In this document: piece after piece, positions 1 through 5,289 of the stretch
Layout: each line of letters opens with the position of its first letter
Numbering within the stretch: position 1 is the first letter of the stretch
Origin: Anaerolineae bacterium
GTDB lineage: Bacteria > Chloroflexota > Anaerolineae > B4-G1 > DUEL01
Length of the DNA stretch: 5,289 bases
Direction of reading: 5' to 3'
NCBI GenBank assembly: GCA_016926575.1
Contig: JAFGOJ010000028.1
Coordinates: 1-5,289 of the forward strand
Translations under genes and position numbers: made by a program
Notes under the pieces: model-generated
What the model was told of the DNA's origin: nothing
Seen by the model: the letters and a program-made list of their open reading frames with translations, nothing else
Databases searched by the model: none

Positions 1-9
1 CTTTGACAA

Positions 10-20
10 GAGGAGGAGGG
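10..20 (+). promoter_or_regulatory. Strong Shine-Dalgarno for the acylase gene
   Basis: The purine run GAGGAGGAGGG contains two overlapping AGGAGG cores (11-16 and 14-19), ending 8 and 5 bases before the ATG at 25. It is a near-ideal ribosome binding site and fixes the start codon. No complete promoter is visible in the few bases upstream. Confidence 0.85.
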
Positions 21-24
21 TGAT

Positions 25-2487
25 ATGCGAAACGTCGTCCGTGTCGTACTCATTGCACTGGCCATCATCTTGGTGGTCGGCCTGCTCGCCGGGCTGGCGG
101 GGTCCGGCTTCGGCCTCTTCACCGTGCGCCGACAGTGGCCCAAGACCGACGGGCGCGTCCGCGTCGACGGCCTCGACGCAGAAACCACCATCGTCCGCGA
201 TGCCTGGGGCATCCCCCACATCTACGCCAGCACTACCCACGACCTGTTCTTCGCCCAGGGGTACGTCCACGCCCAAGATCGCTTCTGGCAGATGGAGTTC
301 TGGCGGCGCATCGGTTCCGGGCGACTCTCGGAGGTGCTCGGCGAAGCCGCCCTGGAGCGCGACCGCTTCATCCGCACGGTGGGCTGGCACCGCACGGCCG
401 AAGCAGAGGTGGACTTGCTCTCCCCCGAGGCGCGCGCCGTGCTGGAAGCCTATGCCGCCGGCGTCAACGCCTACATCGACTCGCACCGCGGCCGGTTGGG
501 GCTCGAATTCACACTCCTCGGCCTCACCGGCACCCATTTCGACGTCGAACCCTGGAGCATCGTCAATACCCTCACCTGGGCCAAGGTCATGGCGTGGGAC
601 TTGAGCGGCAATATGGACGAGGAATTGCTGCGCGCGCAGATCGTCGCGCAGTTGGGCAGCCAGGCCCTCCCCGCCCTGATGCCCCCCTACTCCGATGAGC
701 GCCCCGTCATCGTGCCCCACCCCTTGACGGACGACACGACACGCGCCGTCCCCGACGCCGCGTTCACCACCCACGCCCTGGGCAGCGGCGCGGGCCTCGG
801 CAGCAACAACTGGGTCATCGCCGGCGAGCACACCACCACCGGCATGCCCCTCCTCGCCGACGACCCGCACCTGGGCATCCAGATGCCCTCGATCTGGTAC
901 GAAATCGGCCTGCACTGCGAACCGCTCGGCCCCAACTGCCCCTACAACGTCGTCGGAGCCTCCTTCGCCAGCTCGCCCGGCATCATCATCGGACACAACG
1001 ACCACATCGCCTGGGGCGTCACCAACCTCGGCCCCGACGTGCAAGACCTGTTCATCGAACGGGTCGATCCGGACCACCCCAACCAGTACGAAGTCGACGG
1101 TGAATGGGTCGACATGGACATCGTGCGCGAGGAAATCACCGTCGCCGGGTGGGACGAACCGGAGGTCATCGACGTGCGCATCACCCGCCACGGCCCGATC
1201 ATCAACGACGTCGCCGGCGGCACGCAAGACGACTGGTCCTTCGGCTGGCAGCCTCTGGCGTTCTCCTGGACCGCCCTCCAGCCCGGCACGCTCGTCCAGA
1301 GCATCATCCTGCTCGACCAGGCCACGAACTGGGATGAGTTCCGCCACGCGCTCTCCTATTGGGACGTCCCCAGCCAGAACTTCGTCTACGCCGACGTGGA
1401 AGGGAACATCGGCTACCAGGCCCCCGGTCGCATCCCCATCCGCGCCGCCGGTGACGGGACGATGCCGGCGCCCGGCTGGACGGGCGAGTACGATTGGATC
1501 GACACCATCCCCTTCGACGAGCTGCCGCGCGCGTTCAATCCAGAAGAAGGCTACATCGTCACCGCCAACAACGCCGTGGTCGGCCCGGACTTTCCCCACT
1601 TCCTGGCCGTGGATTGGGCCCCCGGCTATCGCGCCCAGCGCATCGTCGACCTGATCGAGGCGGACGATGCCATCACGCTGGCCGACGTCCAGGCCATGCA
1701 GGCCGACAGCAGCCCCGTCTGGGCCGCCGAGGTGCTGCGCTACGTGCTGCCCCTGCCTTCGTCGGGATGGGACCTCGACTCCCGCGACGAGCGGCGGTTG
1801 ACCGAAGGGCTGGAATTGCTGCGCCTGTGGGACGGCCGGGCCGAGCGCGACAGTGCCGGCGCGGCACTCTTCGAGACCTTCCGCCGCCACCTGGTCGACC
1901 TGACCTTCAGTGACGAGTTGAGCGCCGACCTGTTGGTGCGTGCGCGCCACAGCGCGATGAACGCGCTGCCCGCGCTGCTGGCAGACGAGGACACGCCCTG
2001 GTTCGACGACGTCGACACGCCGCAGGTCGAAGAACGGGACGAGGTGATGGTCCGCGCGCTGATGGCCGCCATCGATGAAATGGCCGAAACCCAGGGACGG
2101 AACATGGAAAACTGGCGCTGGGGCGACCTGCACACCGCGACGTTCGCCAACCAGAGCCTGGGCAGAAGCGGCATCGGCCTGGTCGAGCGCATCCTGAACC
2201 GCGGCCCGTTCGAGGTCGACGGCACCATCGCCACGGTCAACAACACCGGCTACAGCTTGAGCCGCCCGTTCGACGTGACCATCGTTCCCTCCTACCGCCA
2301 GGTCGTCGATCTGGCCGACCTGACCCGCTCGGTCTCGATGCACACGACCGGCCAGTCCGGCCACGCCTACCACCGTCACTACGACGACATGATCGATCCC
2401 TGGCGCAACGTCGAATACCACCCTATGCTGTGGGAGCGCGCGGCGGTCGAGGCGGATGCCGAAGGGACGTTGGTTCTGAGGCCGTGA
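25..2487 (+). CDS. Penicillin acylase family protein (Ntn hydrolase), membrane-anchored or secreted
   Basis: An 820-residue precursor of the penicillin amidase family, whose members hydrolyse amide bonds in substrates such as penicillins, cephalosporins, N-acyl-homoserine lactones or other acylated amines. Residues about 5-25 are a hydrophobic helix after MRNVVR, either a signal anchor or a Sec signal peptide. There is no lipobox cysteine or twin-arginine motif, so an extracytoplasmic location is likely. The alpha-chain region (about 45-235) has the usual RDAWGIPHIYA and AQGYVHAQDRFWQME blocks. Gly259-Ser260-Asn-Asn-Trp is the autocleavage site, with Ser260 as the new N-terminal nucleophile. 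The beta chain would be 561 residues, close to the roughly 557 of E. coli penicillin G acylase. Beta position 23 is His282 (DPHLG), as in cephalosporin and AHL acylases, where penicillin G acylase has Gln. GHNDHIAWG (323-331) and TANN (513-516) supply the oxyanion and catalytic Asn region. The only two cysteines, 298 and 305, could form a disulfide. Start chosen from the strong SD. The family is clear; the substrate cannot be told. Confidence 0.95.
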   Translation: MRNVVRVVLIALAIILVVGLLAGLAGSGFGLFTVRRQWPKTDGRVRVDGLDAETTIVRDAWGIPHIYASTTHDLFFAQGYVHAQDRFWQMEFWRRIGSGRLSEVLGEAALERDRFIRTVGWHRTAEAEVDLLSPEARAVLEAYAAGVNAYIDSHRGRLGLEFTLLGLTGTHFDVEPWSIVNTLTWAKVMAWDLSGNMDEELLRAQIVAQLGSQALPALMPPYSDERPVIVPHPLTDDTTRAVPDAAFTTHALGSGAGLGSNNWVIAGEHTTTGMPLLADDPHLGIQMPSIWYEIGLHCEPLGPNCPYNVVGASFASSPGIIIGHNDHIAWGVTNLGPDVQDLFIERVDPDHPNQYEVDGEWVDMDIVREEITVAGWDEPEVIDVRITRHGPIINDVAGGTQDDWSFGWQPLAFSWTALQPGTLVQSIILLDQATNWDEFRHALSYWDVPSQNFVYADVEGNIGYQAPGRIPIRAAGDGTMPAPGWTGEYDWIDTIPFDELPRAFNPEEGYIVTANNAVVGPDFPHFLAVDWAPGYRAQRIVDLIEADDAITLADVQAMQADSSPVWAAEVLRYVLPLPSSGWDLDSRDERRLTEGLELLRLWDGRAERDSAGAALFETFRRHLVDLTFSDELSADLLVRARHSAMNALPALLADEDTPWFDDVDTPQVEERDEVMVRALMAAIDEMAETQGRNMENWRWGDLHTATFANQSLGRSGIGLVERILNRGPFEVDGTIATVNNTGYSLSRPFDVTIVPSYRQVVDLADLTRSVSMHTTGQSGHAYHRHYDDMIDPWRNVEYHPMLWERAAVEADAEGTLVLRP

Positions 2488-2499
2488 GGAAACCCGGTC

Positions 2500-2523
2500 A
2501 GGGGCGCAGCGTATCGCGCCCCT
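2500..2523. terminator. Inverted repeat between convergent genes, candidate bidirectional terminator
   Basis: AGGGGCGC (2500-2507) and GCGCCCCT (2516-2523) are perfect 8-bp reverse complements around an 8-base loop. They lie in the 37-base gap between the acylase stop (2487) and the HD-gene stop (2525). The stem is very GC-rich, but neither strand has a proper T-tract after it, so intrinsic termination would be atypical. Position between two converging gene ends is the main support. Confidence 0.55.
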
Positions 2524-2524
2524 C

Positions 2525-3139
2525 TCAACGCGCGTAGCACTTGATGAACAACCGCCGGTCGAAGACCTGCGCCAGCAGGTCGCCCTTTTCCCACGCCACC
2601 TGCTGCTCGGCGTGGGCGGGCTGGTGCACGTCGCAGTGGACGATGATCAGGTCGGGCAGCACCTCGCACGACAGGTCCCGCACGACGTTGTAGTGGGTGC
2701 GGTCCAGCCCATCCGCCACGCGCAGCAGGGCCGCCAGCACGCGCACGGTCGCCTGGTCCGCGGGGTTCAACGCCGCGAAGTGCTCGTGCCGCTGGCTGGG
2801 CAGTGCCTTGCGGTGATAGCGGGCAATCGAGCCGATGATCAGCCGCTCCCGCGCGTCGAAGGGGAACGCCAGCGCGTCGAGGATCAGGGCCAGCGAGGTC
2901 TTGTGGTGCTGGCTCTGCCCCTCCAGCCAGCCGATGTCGTGCAGGACTGCCGCGCACTGGAGCCAGAAGCGCGCTTCGTCGTTCAGGTCATGCAGGGCAG
3001 CCAGCTCGTCGAACAGGCGCAGCGCCAGGTAGGTCACCTGCTGCGAGTGGCCGCGCTCGTACTCGCACCGCTCCGCCAGCGCCATCACCGCCTTGAAACG
3101 CGGGTCCCGCCATTCCACCACCGCGCGGAAGCCGTCCAT
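2525..3139 (-). CDS. Stand-alone HD-domain protein resembling the C-terminal half of Ppx/GppA exopolyphosphatase
   Basis: A 204-residue soluble protein with no signal peptide or membrane segment. It shows an HD phosphohydrolase pattern: His31 (ERGHS), His67-Asp68 (LHDIG), His78-His79 (QHHK), His109 (ARYHRKALP) and Asp143 (RVADGLDRTH), so the metal-binding set appears intact. The order LHDIG, HHK, IARYHRKALP, FAAL, LLRVADGLDR, then a tail WEKGDLLAQVF, matches domains III/IV of Ppx/GppA proteins. The N-terminal actin-like domains that carry exopolyphosphatase activity are absent; a full Ppx is around 500 residues. The HD domain in this family has been tied to polyphosphate or nucleotide (pppGpp) handling; the actual substrate here is unknown. 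It is the last gene of the ppk1 unit, 3 bases after the metallophosphoesterase stop and presumably co-translated. The ATG is supported by GGAGG 8 bases upstream. Alternative: a general HD metal-dependent phosphohydrolase. Confidence 0.9.
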   Translation of the reverse strand: MDGFRAVVEWRDPRFKAVMALAERCEYERGHSQQVTYLALRLFDELAALHDLNDEARFWLQCAAVLHDIGWLEGQSQHHKTSLALILDALAFPFDARERLIIGSIARYHRKALPSQRHEHFAALNPADQATVRVLAALLRVADGLDRTHYNVVRDLSCEVLPDLIIVHCDVHQPAHAEQQVAWEKGDLLAQVFDRRLFIKCYAR

Positions 3140-3142
3140 GGC

Positions 3143-3889
3143 TCACGCCTCCAGCGCTGCGAGCACCGTGTCCAAATCGCGCCCTTGGAGGAACATCTGG
3201 GCGAACGCCTCGGGCAGGCCGTGCTCGCGGACGGCGGCGGCGGTGCGTTCGACGTCGTAGGCCACGCGGTGGTGCACCACCGATAGCGCCTCCGCGGTGA
3301 TGTCGAGGATAGCGTAGCAGGCGCGCGGGTCGCCGTCGTCGGGCCGGCCCACGCTGCCCGTGTTGATGAACCACACTCCGGCGGCCTGCCGCACGAAGTG
3401 CCGGTGCGAATGCCCCACCACGACCACGTCGGCCTGCGCCAGCTTCGCCAGCTCGCGCAGACGCTTGTCGGGCGTATCGGGGGTCAGGTGCTCCTTCTCC
3501 GACTCCGGGCTGCCGTGGGTCAACAGGATGCGCCGGCCTTTCACTTGCATGCGCATCTCGTGAGACAAGAAGCGCAGGTACTTGCGGCTCTTCTTGGACA
3601 AAGCATCGTGGGCCCATTCGAAGGCCAGGTATTTCAGTGGGTGCTTCGTGCCGCGCCACTGATCTTTGTTCTTCTTGAACTTGATCACGCTGGCGTCGTA
3701 GTTGCCGATGATGCTTAACACGCGCTCGTCCTTCCGCAGCAGCCGCACGACCTGTTCGGGAAAGGGGCCGTAGCCGACGAAATCGCCCACGTTCCAGATG
3801 GCTTTGACCTGCTGCGTCTGGATGTGCTCCATCACGGCTTCCAAAGCGGGCAAGTTGGCATGGACGTCCCCGATCAAGGCGACTTTCAT
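3143..3889 (-). CDS. Calcineurin-like metallophosphoesterase (YfcE/MJ0936-type, Metallophos_2)
   Basis: A 248-residue cytoplasmic two-metal phosphoesterase. The motifs appear in order: GDVH (Asp8, His10), GDFVGYGP (Asp36), GNYD (Asn63), THGSPES (His125) and GHSH (His160, His162). These are the expected metal ligands, followed by the NTGSVGRPDDGDPRA block (176-190) typical of this subfamily. Members hydrolyse phosphomono- or diesters; the natural substrate is usually unknown. The residue after Asn63 is Tyr rather than the His often seen in GNHD, a position that varies in the YfcE group. Residues 70-103 are unusually lysine-rich. The frame stays open upstream to a TTG at 3979, but that start would overlap ppk1 by about 80 bases and add a non-family extension, so the ATG directly before KVALIGDVH is preferred. 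It starts 8 bases after the ppk1 stop and ends 3 bases before the HD gene, so it is the middle gene of the unit. Confidence 0.93.
   Translation of the reverse strand: MKVALIGDVHANLPALEAVMEHIQTQQVKAIWNVGDFVGYGPFPEQVVRLLRKDERVLSIIGNYDASVIKFKKNKDQWRGTKHPLKYLAFEWAHDALSKKSRKYLRFLSHEMRMQVKGRRILLTHGSPESEKEHLTPDTPDKRLRELAKLAQADVVVVGHSHRHFVRQAAGVWFINTGSVGRPDDGDPRACYAILDITAEALSVVHHRVAYDVERTAAAVREHGLPEAFAQMFLQGRDLDTVLAALEA
3148..3152 (-). promoter_or_regulatory. Shine-Dalgarno for the HD gene, inside the preceding gene
   Basis: GGAGG on the minus strand ends 8 bases before the ATG at 3139 and lies within the last codons of the metallophosphoesterase gene. It fixes the HD-gene start and fits coupled translation across the TGA-GCC-ATG junction. 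Confidence 0.75.
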
Positions 3890-3898
3890 CTTCCCCCC
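3890..3898 (-). promoter_or_regulatory. G-run ribosome site overlapping the ppk1 stop
   Basis: On the minus strand the ppk1 TAG runs straight into GGGGGGAAG and then the ATG of the metallophosphoesterase. The G-run can pair with anti-SD CCUCC using a G-U wobble, but it is very close to the start codon. The site is weak alone and suggests dependence on ribosomes finishing ppk1. Confidence 0.5.
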
Positions 3899-5289
3899 TA
3901 ATCGTCCTCGTTCCACAGCCCCCGATGTTCGATCATCCAGGCCTGTGAATTCAGTTCTGGCTCGCCCTCTTGCGGGCAAACGTGCACGTACGTCCCATCC
4001 GCCAACAAGCGGCGGGACTGCATATTGTCCTTCAGGTGAACGCGCAGGATGTGCTCGTACAGCGATTCGCGCAGATCGGGGTTTTCGATGGGAAACAGTT
4101 GCTCCACCCGCCGGTCGAGGTTGCGCGGCATCATATCGGCGCTGCCAATCAGCACCTCACCCTCGCCACCGTTGTGGAAGTAGTAGATGCGCGGGTGCTC
4201 CAGAAATCGGCCCACGATCGACGTCACCGTGATCGTTTCGCTGACGTCGGGCACGCCCGGGCGCAGGCAGCAGATGCCGCGCACCTGCAAATCCACCTTG
4301 ACCCCGGCCTGCGAGGCACGGTAGAGGGCCTGGATGCTCTTTGTGTCCACCAGAGAGTTCATCTTGAAGGCCAGGTACCCGTCGCCGTGCTCGTGGTGGC
4401 GTGCGATCTCCCGGTCGATGCGCTCGAGAACTTGCTGGCGCATCAGCCCCGGCGCGACGAGCAATTTGCGGTACTCCTGCTTGCGAGAATACCCCGTCAG
4501 CCCGTTGAACAGATCGGAGACGTCCGCGCCGATATCGGGGTCGGCAGTGAACAGGCCGATGTCGGCGTAGATGCGGGCGGTCACGTCGTTGTAGTTGCCG
4601 GTACTCATGTGGACGTAGCGGGTGATGCCGTCGCGCTCCCGCCGCACCACCATCAACAGCTTGGCGTGGGTCTTGAGGCCCAGCAGGCCATAGACCACGT
4701 GCACCCCGGCCTGCTCCAGTGCGCGCGCCCACACGATGTTGTTCTCCTCGTCGAAGCGCGCCTTCAACTCGACCAGCACGGCCACTTGCTTGCCGTTCTC
4801 ACGTGCCTTCATCAGCGCCGCCACGACCGGCGAGTTCGGCCCCACCCGGTACAGCGTCTGCTTGATCGCCAGGACGTTGGGGTCCCGCGCCGCCTCGCGC
4901 AGGAAATCGACCACTGGCATGAAGCTATCGTACGGGTGGTAGAGCATCACGTCCTGGCGTTTGATCACGGAGAACATGCTCTCGCCGGCGCTGAAGGGGG
5001 GCGGCGTCGTCGGCAGGAACGGGGCATCCTTCAAATCCGGGCGGTTGATCTTGGTCAGCTCCATCAGATCGGACATCCCGATGGGCGCGTCTTTGGTGTA
5101 AATCTGGTAGGGGGCCAGCCCCAGGTTGCGCACCAGCACGTTGCGGATGCGATCCGGCATCGCCGTCTCCACTTCCAGGCGCACGGCGGAGCCGAAGTGG
5201 CGCAGGCGCACGCTCTCTTCGATAGCCAGGAGCAAGTCGGCGGCCTCGTCCTCTTCGATCTCCGGGTCGGCGTCGCGGGTGACGCGGAA
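3898..5289 (-). CDS. ppk1: Polyphosphate kinase 1, C-terminal two-thirds (5' end outside the window)
   Basis: The frame is open to the window edge, giving 463 visible residues beginning FRVTRDADPEIEEDEA, a PPK1 hallmark. PPK1 reversibly transfers the gamma-phosphate of ATP to a growing polyphosphate chain through a phosphohistidine. The visible part covers the end of the head domain and the two phospholipase-D-like catalytic domains. Numbering from the window edge, the autophosphorylated His is His208 (LKTHAKL, codon 4666-4668) and the second catalytic His is His365 (FLEHPRIYYF, codon 4195-4197). They are 157 residues apart, exactly as His435 and His592 in E. coli PPK. Arg148, Arg178, Tyr241 and Arg337 fall at the offsets of E. 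coli Arg375, Arg405, Tyr468 and Arg564, so the active site looks complete. By this alignment about 225 N-terminal residues lie outside the window, and the C-terminus ends near the usual family length. A TTG at 5235 could be taken as a start, but the PPK1 sequence continues upstream of it. First visible gene of the polyphosphate unit. Confidence 0.97.
   Translation of the reverse strand, partial: FRVTRDADPEIEEDEAADLLLAIEESVRLRHFGSAVRLEVETAMPDRIRNVLVRNLGLAPYQIYTKDAPIGMSDLMELTKINRPDLKDAPFLPTTPPPFSAGESMFSVIKRQDVMLYHPYDSFMPVVDFLREAARDPNVLAIKQTLYRVGPNSPVVAALMKARENGKQVAVLVELKARFDEENNIVWARALEQAGVHVVYGLLGLKTHAKLLMVVRRERDGITRYVHMSTGNYNDVTARIYADIGLFTADPDIGADVSDLFNGLTGYSRKQEYRKLLVAPGLMRQQVLERIDREIARHHEHGDGYLAFKMNSLVDTKSIQALYRASQAGVKVDLQVRGICCLRPGVPDVSETITVTSIVGRFLEHPRIYYFHNGGEGEVLIGSADMMPRNLDRRVEQLFPIENPDLRESLYEHILRVHLKDNMQSRRLLADGTYVHVCPQEGEPELNSQAWMIEHRGLWNEDD

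Noticed and set aside
3..8. TTGACA, a perfect -35 consensus hexamer.
   Set aside because: It lies 16 bases before the acylase ATG and overlaps the ribosome-site region; there is no room for a -10 element and a leader.
2379..2957. Long open frame antisense to the acylase end and overlapping the HD gene.
   Set aside because: Arg/Ala/Pro/Gly-rich low-complexity translation, typical of an out-of-frame reading of GC-rich DNA; the HD gene occupies the true frame.
2612..3286. A 224-residue open frame on the + strand opposite the HD gene.
   Set aside because: It is antisense to two genes with clear motifs and shows no recognisable domain; a shadow of GC-rich coding.
2988..3659. A 223-residue minus-strand frame overlapping the metallophosphoesterase.
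   Set aside because: Arg/Ala/Gly-rich translation in an alternate frame of a well-supported gene.
3890..3979. N-terminal extension of the metallophosphoesterase from a TTG codon.
   Set aside because: It overlaps the ppk1 coding end, has no family similarity, and the ATG directly before the first metal motif fits the family.
4157..4732. A 191-residue minus-strand frame within ppk1.
   Set aside because: Low-complexity Arg/Gly-rich translation; the PPK1 frame over the same bases holds both catalytic histidines.
25..5289. A functional link between the acylase and the polyphosphate genes.
   Set aside because: They are on opposite strands and converge, with a probable terminator between; no shared motif or regulatory site supports a joint system.

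Overview
The window is GC-rich bacterial chromosome with a strong G/C bias at third codon positions. It is almost entirely coding and shows no mobile elements, RNA genes or CRISPR. The protein sequences fit a high-GC environmental bacterium. The acylase (its GLHC...CPYNVVG and GHNDHIAWGVTN style) and the ppk1 neighbourhood remind me most of Chloroflexota, but that placement is inferred from recollection, not shown by the sequence.

Left part, + strand (25-2487): one complete gene for a penicillin-acylase family Ntn hydrolase. It has an N-terminal membrane segment, a self-processing site at Gly259/Ser260 and a His at beta-chain position 23. It starts behind a strong Shine-Dalgarno sequence only 24 bases from the window edge, so its promoter and any upstream partner are out of view.

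Right part, - strand (5289 down to 2525): a tightly packed three-gene unit read right to left. It holds polyphosphate kinase 1 (ppk1, 5' end outside the window), then a calcineurin-like metallophosphoesterase after an 8-base gap, then a stand-alone HD-domain protein after a 3-base gap. The HD protein looks like the C-terminal half of Ppx/GppA exopolyphosphatases without the catalytic ATPase-like half. Together they look like a polyphosphate-metabolism operon: PPK1 makes (or reverses) polyphosphate, and the two phosphohydrolase-type proteins plausibly act on, or respond to, phosphate polymers or nucleotides.

The acylase gene and the ppk1 operon converge on a 37-base gap containing a perfect 8-bp inverted repeat, a plausible shared terminator. 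Nothing links the acylase functionally to the polyphosphate genes. The most interesting point is the orphan Ppx-C-like HD protein with a metallophosphoesterase behind ppk1. The rest is well-formed but recognisable biology.
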